Assembly: GCA_000349905.1 (NCBI GenBank)
Contig: KB722756.1
Span: 124,001-188,000 of the forward strand
DNA: 64,000 nucleotides
Source of the DNA: Volvariella volvacea V23
Lineage: Eukaryota > Basidiomycota > Agaricomycetes > Agaricales > Pluteaceae
Reading direction: 5' to 3'
The translations under genes and the position numbers were made by a program. The notes below the pieces were generated by a model, which saw nothing but the letters and a program-made list of their open reading frames with translations, searched no databases and was not told where the DNA came from. Below are positions 1 to 10,357 of the stretch, in pieces (position 1 is the first letter of the stretch; every line of letters starts with the position of its first letter).

Positions 1-439
1 GCTTGCTTACCCGCTCAACCTGGAACAGCAGAAGCCGAACAATCGATTGAACGCCTGAACACAACTGGCGATTTAATTTTGTGAACCTCGACTGTTCAAC
101 GCTGCTGATACTCAATGGTGATGCAGAGGTTCAATATATCGTAGGTGAAATAAGTATTCGTGGCTCAAGGCTGCTCTTGATTCTCGATGCCAATGTGTTT
201 GAGTAAACTTTGTAAACATCGGCGAATTCCGTTTACCGTTTAATGACTGCGCGAAATCATGCAAACACGTTGACTTTCAAAAGCCTGCTGCTTCCAGCCT
301 CATAGTGGTAACAAAAAGGTTCTCAGCGTCCCTATTATCACCTTCCGGCCCTCTAAAGCATATATAGCTTTTGTAACTCTTACAGATCTCGCCTGCGCCC
401 TCCCCCTCCAACACGTTTGGACATTTTTGTAAAAGTGGC
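1..439. other. Left edge, no gene recognised
   Basis: I see no convincing coding sequence, RNA gene or repeat here. The last part is presumably the 5' flank of the zinc-finger/helicase fragment that starts at 440; no core promoter motif can be named with confidence. Confidence 0.5.
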
Positions 440-1504
440 ATGAGTGTGCAGGAGTTTGGTACATGTCAAGATACCAATTGTTCATACTATCACAACATCA
501 GGATATGCGAGCCTTGTGGAATCGTTGTGTCCTCTCCTCATACATATGACGCGCATCTCAACGGCAAGCGGCACAAGAAGAATATATCAAAGGCCAGTAA
601 CCCCCTAGTTTACTGCCAGCTTTGTTGCTGCACATTACCTCAGAACGGTTGGGAGGACCACGTCTCAGGGGTGCGGCATGCAGGAAGAGCGAATGTCACT
701 GCGGGTTCGTGGGACGAGCCGGAAGATATTCCAGGTTATCAATACTGCGACTTATGCCACCGCTCTGTTCCTCAACGGCAATGGGATCAACACGCAGTGG
801 GGATGCAGCACCAGAGGGCAGTTCGGTTTGCTGCGCTTCGTGTTGCGCTGGAGGAGACAGAACGAGAGAAACAGGGAATCGTGATCGAAGGGACTGCAGA
901 GTTTGGGGTGGTGGATTCAGATGATGCTGAGGAGGGATGTGAACTGGTTTTGCACCTCAAAGCCACAGCACCGGGATGCAAGATCAGTTGGATTCACGTC
1001 CGTCTTAGCTCTAGCACAGATCAAGTGAGCAGATCAGCCGGCGATGGCGCGTGAGTGCAATATATCGTGCATTCCCATCATTATCCCTCATCTGGTACCC
1101 ATAGGTTCACTGTGGCGATCAATGGACGTCAAACGATGACCATGGGTTCCCTCATTAAAATCAGGATAATACTTCGTACCGCATTCATCGGGCATTATTC
1201 CGATAGGATTCAGTTCACCTTCCGGGACCTGCAACTCAGTAGCCGATTCGCAATTGTCCGACCCATCAAGGCGATCGTTGGTAACAAGGCCGAATTTCAG
1301 CATCTCCAGCCAACAACGCCCTATGCTCCCAGAGCACGGACCGCACGTCCGCAAGCGAAGGAAATTGTCGAAGGACTTGCCCCTCCGGAGACGCAGATCA
1401 TTAATTCTATCGTGCCACTTCCAAAGGCATCACTCTTTAATCCCCTTCTTCACAATTGGGCTGGCTACAGTAGCACAAGTACATCTTTCTTTGTTGAGGT
1501 GTAG
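440..1504 (+). pseudogene. N-terminal part of SDE3/MOV10-like RNA helicase (zinc fingers), truncated
   Basis: The ATG at 440 opens a protein with three U1-type C2H2 zinc fingers, with cores CEPC..HLNGKRH, CQLC..HVSGVRH and CDLC..HAVGMQH, preceded by a short Cys/His cluster. An intron of about 1025-1103 (GTGAGC..CATAG) joins it to a second exon. That exon contains a FAIVR segment and a proline/arginine stretch followed by VEGLAPPE, which match the region before the motor of fungal SDE3-type helicases as I know them. Family likeness fades near 1435, and the frame closes at a TAG at 1502-1504. Walker A, motif Ia and the DEAG box are absent. The remaining motor motifs lie at about 5949-7273 on the same strand, so these are most likely two halves of one broken gene. 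SDE3/MOV10 helicases act in RNA silencing and transposon control. The zinc fingers are clear; assignment to this helicase rests on the second exon and on the downstream half. Confidence 0.72.
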
Positions 1505-1860
1505 TGTTGTGTCTGCATCAACAGTTGGCAACCTGGAGGTGTTAGGGAATGTAGTGATGTGGGGATATGAAATAGGTGGGTGGGTGTTCTGAAAGGAGAA
1601 TGCATTGGGAACTCATTAATGTGGTAGACAAGGTGACAAGGTCCTCCTTGTGTCCAGATGGAGATTATGATTGCAATTATGGCAGCTGGAAGGGTGGTGG
1701 CTGGGAGGATTTGGTGGCATAGGGATGCATGCCTTGTGCTTTCACCAGTGTAACTCATTGAAAAGGTGATAATGGACAATTGACTAGGGAAACTTGGCAT
1801 ACTCTGAAACTCAAATTTAACCTACTGTAGATATTACAATACAACTTGAAAACACATCGG
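1487..1860. repeat. CpG-free, TpG-rich repeat-like DNA
   Basis: By eye this stretch contains no CG dinucleotide while TG and CA are abundant, unlike the helicase exons just upstream. That pattern is typical of repeated DNA eroded by cytosine methylation and deamination. I recognise no transposase or terminal repeat. It sits where the helicase coding sequence stops, so it may be part of the insertion that broke that gene. Confidence 0.4.
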
Positions 1861-2786
1861 AGATACATTGTATGCTAGGTCAGTTCCCAGTGTTGAGCTT
1901 ACTATGCACTGATCAATTGAGAGTGGGAGTGGCAACCCAAGGCTTACATGTTTTTGTGTGGGGCACTCACAAGTGGGACATAACAGCTCTGAGGTATCGC
2001 TGTGCCAAGAAGTTGGCAGGAACAGTTTCTCCCCCTCCCTCACTCATTGCAGGAGGTCCCTGTTTCCTCTCATTTCCTCAATCCATTGAGGCCATCTGAT
2101 TGTTAGTCTGCACCATCACAGCAGATGGAGAGAAATATGCCACTAATCCATTATGAGGTCCAGATAACTGCTCAACATGACAAATTCCAAGAATTGTCTG
2201 CTCGTTCCAGACCCTTATCTCCCTGTTGGCAGAGGGAGAGAATCCAAGTGTGTGCTGTATTCCTTGGAGTAGCGCTGCCGAAGGTGGTGGGGTCTCTTGC
2301 TTCTCTGGCAGCCCACTCAGTGTTGGGCTGAGCAACTTTGGCTCGTCCAAGCCCAAGCTAGCTGAACTCAGTCACCTTACCATTGATAAATCACATCTGC
2401 GCAGTGGCACCTCTCTCTGGGAGGAAATTGCTGTATTCAAGATGTGATGCCAAACACGATGAATCCACACGAAATTGGATACTGGTTTTCCCAAGCGGTT
2501 AGCCAAATCGGGTTCCTTTTAACAGCTTCAAGAATGACTCTACCATCTGCAGGAACGACTACACCATCTGATCATCCGTGAATGAGTCAGAGAGCTTTTT
2601 GTATTCTTTTAACCTGCCTATTGATCCGAGTTGAAACCTCGTTTGCTGCTTGCTTTGTGACTAATCTCCATGTACTGACAGCTGTAGGTATAAGCTGTTC
2701 AATCGGTGTTTCGAGTCCCCGGCACGCTATCGATGAAATGAGGTTCTTTCATTGTACCACGCATGACTCAAGTGGGCATCTTTGAG
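1861..2786. other. No gene recognised
   Basis: This is low-CpG, non-coding-looking DNA with only short open frames and no recognisable motif. It lies between the truncated helicase front and a hairpin-forming inverted repeat. It may be transposon debris, but no ends or target duplications could be identified. Confidence 0.4.
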
Positions 2787-2789
2787 CAG

Positions 2790-2852
2790 CATGAATTGTC
2801 CTTACGGGGAATGACCGATCATTCCCCGCATTCCCCGTAAGGACAATTCATG
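2790..2852. repeat. Perfect 24-bp inverted repeat (hairpin)
   Basis: The left arm is 2790-2813 and the right arm 2829-2852. The arms are exact reverse complements and begin CATGAATTGTCC. The loop is 15 nt (2814-2828) and itself repeats part of the arm (ATTCCCCG). Such a structure could be a MITE core, a cruciform site or the fold-back end of a transposon. No target-site duplication is evident outside the arms. Confidence 0.85.
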
Positions 2853-3143
2853 AGTTCAATATTGAATATTGAATATATTGAGCCTAGGACAAGCTTGACT
2901 CGGTGCTATTGGAAGCGTTCATGGATTGGGATGCACACAAGCCAAGATAATCACACAAGCAATCGTGGGAACTAATGCAGCGCTGACCGTGCCACATTCA
3001 CACTCGAGTCAACCACTCGAGTCAACACTTCATCTTATACCCTTGAACCTTGCTTAGGCTTTCCCATTCAAATCCTTTGTTTGATCAACGAACCGTGGGT
3101 TTAAAGGCAGATCATCTGTGGTACGTTCCTTCACAACGTTAAC

Positions 3144-4757
3144 ATGACCTCGGAAGAAGATATTCTTAACACTGTGTCTACTCGCCCTCACGGCACTCCA
3201 CAGTGGCACGACTTGCAGGCGAATCATCAAGCGCTATACCTCACCCTTGGGACGAATATGCTACAACAGANNNNNNNNNNNNNNNNNNNNNNNNNNNNNN
3301 NNNNNNNNNNNNNNNNNNNNNNNNNNNNNNNNNNNNNNNNNNNNNNNNNNNNNNNNNNNNNNNNNNNNNNGGTTATCCGAAGCACAGGTTCCATACATCG
3401 CGACTATGATCTGTGGTGGTGATGTTGGAGCTCCTGCTCAACGAACTGTAACGCAAGATATCATTCACTCGAAACAGTCATCGACAAATCATCCATATCA
3501 TGCCCTGATTCACTGCCGCTTGGTTACCAAGCAAATTGGACAACCACTTGGAGAGTGTATCTCTTCCTTGTACATGTGTATGGCTATATACAATGCGATT
3601 CTTGGTGAGTTTCTAATTCTTGTCGACGATTGGCAGGCTTATGAATTGATGCCTATATGTCAACAGCACATCAGGCCGCCTGGCAAAATGCTGGAATTCT
3701 GCACCACGACATCAGCTACAACAACATCCTCATTGACTCTGAGCTGTATAAGAATGGTACTGGGACGGACTTTGGATTCCTCAATGATTGGGATCTTTGT
3801 AAAACCAAAGAGCAGTTGAACAAGCAGGCAACTGCAAAGGTTCGATCAGTAAGTACCTCCGAGTTTGCTTTCTTCATAATGCGCCTATCTTGACCCCAAT
3901 CATATTAGGGGACATGGATCTTTCTGTCTGCTCTGGCAGTCAATTATCCACTGAAACCGTATTCGGTCTCTGATGATATTGAATCATTCGTTCACGTCAT
4001 CAAATGGACCGCTCTCCGTTTCTTACCGCATTCCATCAAGCAAGTGCATTTGCTTGGCCACATTCAAGCTGAATATGAAGCGGACGAAGCAAGGGATGGA
4101 TATCGAATGGGTCCATTTGCAAAGTGGGATCGAATACAGCTTGCCTCTCCCGGATTTCGACTTGACGCTGTTGCATGCTCGCATTCGTTCATAGCTCTGA
4201 TCAAGCGTCTGATGACGATATGTCAAGAGCACTATCGGACGATTGACGAGGGCGCCATGCAGAGGTACAAGCCACAGAGTGCCAGTGATACCAGTAGCAA
4301 GCCGATAAACCATCGTAAACCTGGTGCAGAGGTGAAGATGCCTCCTGTGGTACGCAGACTACAAACCGATATCCCAGCCCAAGCTCCCATGCCTCCGCCA
4401 CTGCCACTTTTAGACGATCATGACGCGATCATGCAGGCGTTTTACAATGCCCTCATTGATGATGAGTGGATAGACGACCATTGTGATGGCTGGGACGCTT
4501 TCAAGGGCCTCAAGTATGGCGAGTTGACAATGTTATCCGCAGGAAGCAAACGCGGGTCACAGGACGACCTCTCTCACGGTCGTAAGCGATCGAGAACGGG
4601 GAGTGAAGAGCGGTCGAGTAGCCTGGGTGTAGATATACCCCCTCTGGATAGAGCAAGCCGCTCCTCTGGTGTGTCTACGGCTCCTGGTTTGGACACATTG
4701 ATCGAGGTGAATGAGTCCCAGGCAAAAGATAGTAACGATGGGCATTCAGGCATGTGA
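3144..4757 (+). CDS. FunK1-type fungal protein kinase, partial (assembly gap inside)
   Basis: Downstream of the N-run the frame reads a MICGGDVG segment, then after an intron of about 3605-3667 the catalytic loop GILHHDISYNNIL and GFLNDWDL. These are the FunK1 versions of the HRD loop and the DFG region. A second intron (about 3849-3909) leads to a segment matching the SDDIESF motif of this family, and then to a C-terminal tail with basic KRGSQDD/GRKRSRTG patches before a TGA at 4755-4757. FunK1 kinases are an expanded family in mushroom-forming fungi, and their substrates are mostly unknown. The N-terminal lobe lies in or before the 100-N gap, so the start at 3144 is only a frame limit. Note HHD instead of the usual HRD in the catalytic loop. 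The gene lies inside the segment that separates the two helicase halves. Confidence 0.75.
3271..3370. other. Assembly gap (100 N)
   Basis: Exactly 100 undetermined bases, the conventional placeholder for a scaffold join of unknown length. It removes part of the kinase N-lobe. Everything left of it may not be truly adjacent to everything right of it. Confidence 0.98.
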
Positions 4758-5246
4758 TTAGCATATCGATGCAGTAATACCGTGTTAGAAAGGTAGCAAC
4801 CGTGATAATTTCTGGCATTTGTACTAACGAGAGAATTAATGGCGTTGGGTGCCTAGGTAGCACCACTGCGCAGTAGCACTATCAACTCGTGCACCTATAT
4901 GAAGGGATAGCTGCCATACCAAGGAAAGGAGATGGGATTTCTGGCATCCTCAACAGAAGACCCCTGGAGAATGAGAACCCAACAGAGTTTTTATCGGTCA
5001 TGGTATTCGACATGAGGTCTATGATACAAATTACTCGATGTCTCATCTGGCGTCTGTGACGCACTCAAGGGTCGATAGGTCAATTAATTGGTAATTAACT
5101 GGTAATTACTGCGGTGCTACACTTTGTTGCGTTAACCCCCAATATTAATTGCGCATCAGTCGTCTGCTGATGTTGGTCGTGGGAAGTTGGCTCAGTGTGA
5201 TAAGCGCCACTTATCGACCCTGCACTTCCCTCCCGGTCACTCGACG

Positions 5247-5952
5247 ATGCCAGTGGCAGAGGATCTGACCCTCGAGATCACTGAGGCCATGAGCTCCATC
5301 CAAAATCGCACACCTGATGCGCTGAAGAAACCCCGCATTGGAGTCGTGTGCGGCTCTGGATTTAGCGGCTTAGAACATGCTTTCGAGCAGTCATATCGGA
5401 TTCCCTACAGTCCCCGGACATAAGAGTGATTTGTTGTTCGGATTATTGGGTGGTGTGCCTGCTGTCGCTATGCTTGGAAGGGTACGTCGTCCGATCCGTG
5501 TCTGCTTATACGAGGATACGTTAATCAAGCCTTAGCTAGTTCCACACATATGAAGGATACCCACTGTCGAAGGTGATATACCCCATCAAAGTTTTGGCTG
5601 CACTAGGGATTACCCATCTTATCAGTACGTGTCGGCAATCTTATCTGCTACTTCCTCTTTGACGATGTCGTTTCGATAGTCACTAATGCTGCTGGATCTC
5701 TGAATCCAACTATTCCTGTTGGAACGAGTACGTACTTATAGAAACGTCCTACGCCTGGTTCTTATCCTTTGCGCCTGCAGTCGTCGTCATCCGGGACCAT
5801 CTAGCCCTCCCAAACCTGACCGGCTTCAACCCCCTCCTGGGTCCAGCCCAGCCCAACCGACCCCGTTTCCTCCCTCTTTCCACAGCGTACTCTCCCTCCA
5901 TCCGCCGTCTCGTCTACCTCGCCGCCCACAAACTCGGAATCCCCTTCTCCGA
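5247..5952 (+). pseudogene. Purine nucleoside phosphorylase, 5' two-thirds only, with internal frame break
   Basis: The ATG at 5247 begins a PNP N-terminus with IGVVCGSGFSGL (phosphate-binding glycine-rich region). Downstream, VPGHKSDLLFG, FHTYEGYP, NAAGSLNP and VIRDHLALPNLTGFNPL follow, which is the usual PNP order. Introns are at about 5481-5536, 5624-5679 and 5728-5780. Near 5407-5410 the frame jumps by one and roughly nine residues that normally precede VPGH are missing, so a small deletion has occurred. The usual C-terminal third (the substrate-binding SGPxxET and GMSTVPE region) is absent. At about 5949 the sequence changes without a gap into the helicase motor, with ATEPEAFISIKT in another frame. 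PNP cleaves purine nucleosides in salvage; this copy cannot make a normal enzyme as written. Confidence 0.8.
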
Positions 5953-7273
5953 GCCACTGAACCAGAGGCCTTCATCTCGATCAAAACTATAGCAGATACA
6001 AAGACGAACGTAATTCTCTCTGGTGACCCCAAGCAGTTAGGGCCCATCATCCGGTCTGGAATAGCCCGGGCCATTGGTCTGGAGACTAGTTACCTAGAGC
6101 GAATGATGTCCCGTGAGCTATACGAATCCCAGAGGGGTAATGGAGCCACGTAAGTTCCTCCATGTCCTTTGAATTTTTCTCTCCCCTCCTCCGCCTAACC
6201 CTTATCTGAAAAAACGTTTCGAGACAAAAGCGACTGACTGCTCGTGTTCTTTTTCAACTATGGCTTCACTTCACCGTGTGTCCCCACAGGTTGGTGAAGT
6301 TGACCAAAAACTACCGATCGCATTCGGATATCTTGAAGTTCCCGAACGAACGTTTCTACCAAGGGGAACTTGAGCCATGTGGGGATAAGGCGACTGTCGA
6401 GTATTATCTAGGATCATCGTACCTGCCGACAAAATCATTCCCTATTGTCTTTCATGCCGTTCACGGGCAGGACGATAGGGAAGCTTCTTCCCCCTCTTTC
6501 TTCAATGCTACTGAAGTCTTGCAAGTCAAACGTTATGTACAAAAACTACGCGAAGACAGGCGATTCAGAACATGTGAGTCTGTGCTCGTCAAGTGGACAA
6601 CACGTTTTTGCTCATGTGCCCTCCCGCCACCAGCTGAGAAGGATATTGGTATCATCGCGCCATACCACGTACAATGCTTGAAAATCCGTAATTCCCCGCG
6701 TGGCGTTGCCGATGGCATCAAAGTAGGAAGCGTAGAAGAGTTCCAAGGACAGGTGAGATTCTTCAGCCGGTTTCAGTAAATTTATACTCACACTGGGTAG
6801 GAACGCCGGGTGATTATTATTTCCACTGTCAGAAGCAGTCGCGAGTTCATCGAGTACGACTTGAAACATACTCTTGGCTTCGTAGCCAACCCGCGTCGCT
6901 TTAACGGTAGGCCCCTATCCAAACAGGCCTCGGCTTTTTGCATTCTAACTTGATCGATCCAGTCGCTGTCACACGCGCTCAAGCCCTCCTCATAATCGTA
7001 GGAGATCCTCAAGTCCTATCCATTGATCCCCTCTGGCGATCCTTCTTAAACTACATCCACAACAACGGCGGATGGACTGGTCCTCGAATCACCTGGGATC
7101 CAACTGAGCCTGTCGACGAGGCAGAGCGTTATGATCAACGAGTCAGAAATGCTGCAGAGTTGAATATGAATGAATTTACGCGTCGAATGGAGGCACTGAC
7201 TCTGGCTGAGGTCTCCAACGAAGAGGACGAAGAGGATGCTAACGTCGATAGACCCTGGAGAGAGGTGGAATGA
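5949..7273 (+). pseudogene. C-terminal motor half of SDE3/MOV10-like RNA helicase
   Basis: Five exons carry the later helicase motifs in order: motif III LSGDPKQLGP near 6025, motif IV LTKNYRSH near 6300, motif V VGSVEEFQGQ near 6725, [13 protein letters not shown] near 6805, and motif VI VAVTRAQALLIIVGDP near 6965. A C-terminal tail ends at the TGA of 7271-7273. Introns are at about 6151-6291, 6574-6631, 6753-6800 and 6906-6959. Motifs I, Ia and II (GxGKT and the start of DEAG) are missing because the sequence begins at ATEPE, directly joined to purine nucleoside phosphorylase DNA. The zinc-finger front part lies 4.4 kb upstream. The family is superfamily 1 helicases of the UPF1/MOV10 group. 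As it stands the half lacks an ATP-binding P-loop. Confidence 0.85.
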
Positions 7274-10200
7274 TGTGCTCCACCCCTCCAATTGTTGTGT
7301 TTTGATTTCGTATTGTACACTATCTGTAGATCCACGCGCTTCTTGTATCGACCAGCTCTAGGCAGCTGCTAGACGCTTCGACTAGGCCTCTCTAGTTGTG
7401 AGAACTAACCTATGGTCCCGATACACATTCTTGTGCTAGACCAAGGTGCTCCTGTCACCCACCACCAACCTTCGTTCCATGTGGGAGCTCCATCAACGTG
7501 GCTCAAGCACGCGAATGATTTCCCCAACTCCATAACTCCAAAAGGCAACCCCCCACCGAAGACTCAATTAAAGAGATATCTTACGCACACACTCAAACGG
7601 CGAGCCCTGCCTGGGATCAACCCATCCCTAGAACATACAGCCAGGGAAGACACAAGATACCAAATGCGACGAGTGCACATCAAACACTGCTCTCTGTTCC
7701 TGGCCGTGGGCCGGCCTTCAACCGTTCAGGAACGTCCAGCAACTTTTTAGAAACCCACCTGAAGCTTGTTGCAGGTTCGCGGAGAGCTCCAGGCCGTTCC
7801 AGCGAAAAAAATTGCTGCCTTCTTTTTTTTTCTTGCTTCCCTATCTGGCATCAAATCGACGGGCATGTGGCTGCTTGAGCTCACGTACTCTAGGCCGTAA
7901 GAGACCCCCTCACGAAGGCCCCTTCTCAAGATAATTGCATAGCCCAGGAACCCGAAGTCTCGTGGTTCGAAGTATGCTACATGTCTATTCCTCTTACTCT
8001 ATGTACACCTGACGTGCCTGTCGTTCGTCACAGGTACACAGCTGTCCATAGCTTATCACACCAGTTGCTCAACGGGTCAACGGGATTACACCCTTTGTCA
8101 AGTGCTATACCACCCATGCACGCAGTTTCCCCTTTGCGTCCTTGGCTCGAACACAGCTGCGGACAGATCAACGGAAATGAGGGAGGCGGTCAGGCACACA
8201 CCTCCACCATCAACTGATAACTGCAACGAGCCAATAGGATAAATCACGTCAAGGCTCAAAGTCCACCCAACTCCGGTTAACGGTGTTGCTTCGGATTGGC
8301 TGGATAGGTCTCGTGGGCTTCCCCAAGTCAATGCGGAGAGGGGGAAGAATTGTATGGGTTGCCCAACCGTGAAGTTTTCATATCGCAGAACGGTCAGGGT
8401 ATGATCCACGCGTTTCACCTTGGCTGGTCAGTGGGACCCAATCTCGAATGCGCGGTGGAACCCGTTTGTTTATCCAGCGAGGCCCTAGAAGGGCCAGAAC
8501 CTCAAGCAAAAGGAGAAGGATACTATTGGACGGCCACCACCGTTGGTAATACAACAAGTTTGAGCTGAGCTGGTGATAGATGATCCAATAATGTGGAAGG
8601 TGTCCAAGCCTACCTGGTATTACTTACGTTGGCACTATTCTCTGTCCATTTCACTGACCGCCGATGGCGATGACAGGTGATGCGCACTTGACGGATTGAT
8701 CTATCTGTTTAATTGCTGAGAAGGCTCCGCGACGTCCTGCGTTCACCGAGATAGCCTTTTCCCACTCAATGCAGTGTAACCCTGAAGTCAATTTCTACGA
8801 CCTTCATTGCTTCAAGTGAGATGCCCTTAGGGTAACCTATTTCGATCAAGTCCCACACATGAAGGCTTTGTGCGTATCTAGTTCTGACAGGTGACAGGAC
8901 GGACGTGCCTGTCAGTGGCAGTATTACCCCCAAAGTAGAAACCTTCTTTGTTTAGAAGGCAAACTACCATTGGCTCTTCGAATCTTCCTTCTAGAAGGCG
9001 AGCCATTTTGCGCACATAGTGATGGAAGCAGACATAAGGTAAGCTCATTTAGACACGATTATACGGCGTACCTTAATGAAAGCGAGTATTGACAGCTCGA
9101 TAGCGACCTTTGCACGCAAGTGCTGCGCAGAAGAGCAGTAAGTGCGTGCCTCATCTAGGAACCGAGTGAACAAAGTGCAGAGGTGACGTGTATGAATCTT
9201 GGACGCCGAGGACCAGACAGGCAAGCCGTCTTCGCTGACGGGACCGAGATTATCTCGGTACACGCACGTATGCGCTGGTGGCCGAAACGAGGCGTCTGGA
9301 GACAAAGTTCTTCCAAGCGCTCTGTAAACGAGAGGGTCCTGAGTCATGCGCCGATCGCTTAAGATACAATGGAGGTGCTAATCGACGGACAAAAGGACTG
9401 AAGGGGCAGAACGGACTGCGAAGCCCCAACCTTTTTCGCTGAATGGAACTTGGGTGCTCCATCGTTTGCGGGAATTGGATCGACAGGGGGGATGACTAAG
9501 TAGCCGATCGTAAGCGATCCTTACAATTCAGTCCAGATGGGGTAAGGACAAAAACACGATCTAAAAATTGACCTCTTGGGGCGTGGAGTGATTTGGCAGG
9601 CAACATCCATCCATGAGAGACACGGGAAGAAGGCCGAGGAGATCCTGGATGAAGCAAGGGAGATCAAGGGAACAGGGAGGGGAGTGGTGCAGTAAATGGG
9701 GGCAGCGTAAAATCCCATGGGGAGGGAAAAAGTTGCCAAAAGCCCAAAGTGCGCGCATATATGGAGCGTTATCGCAGAAATAGCAGGCGGCCAATGAACA
9801 AATGGGTTATTTGTGTGCATATGGATCTTCCGCCTTCTGATGTAAAAGAGGCCGGCCGTGCAAGGAGATGAAGTTCACGGGGTTAATGCAGAAGACCAAA
9901 GGCGGAATGCATGAGGCGCATAGATCCGTCACAATTGATAGGCTGTAGTAGGACAGGCCTGGGCAAGAGAGGAAGTTAGCATCCATCGATCGGCAGGCAC
10001 GGCTGGGATATTCTGTCAACTTGGCACCGGACTCGTCCTGAACCTGAGAGGAGCTTGGAGAGTCTTGAGAGGCGATAGAGAAGGATCGCGAGGGCATGTC
10101 AACGTCGAGAAGAGAAAGTGAAGTGTTTTGATATGGGCAGGTGAGATTGTTTGGGAGTTGTTTTTCCTGGTGGGACCGGCGGGTGTAGTGATGGTTCCTC

Positions 10201-10357
10201 GGTGCCTGGGAAGGAACGGCCTCATGGCAAAGTTGTGGGCTAGGAGCAGTCACGTGGACATTGGTTTGTGCAATGGGGATTCTGTTTTTATGGTGCCTGA
10301 AATCCCAAGTAACCCTCCCAATCTCCGTGACACTTCTCACATATCTCGTTCATCAGC
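7274..10357. other. 3-kb stretch without a recognisable gene
   Basis: Only short open frames without family signatures occur on either strand, and their composition is not consistent with the neighbouring genes. A small perfect palindrome CCTTCTAGAAGG lies near 8987-8998, nested within TGGCTC..GAGCCA. The last few hundred bases are presumably the promoter of the G-alpha gene. Confidence 0.5.

Noticed and set aside
2695..2730. tRNA T-arm-like TTTCGAGTCCCCGG
   Set aside because: No matching acceptor, D-arm or anticodon arm could be folded around it.
9807..10340. 177-codon minus-strand open frame upstream of the G-alpha gene
   Set aside because: No family likeness or splice context, and it overlaps the likely promoter of the G-alpha gene.
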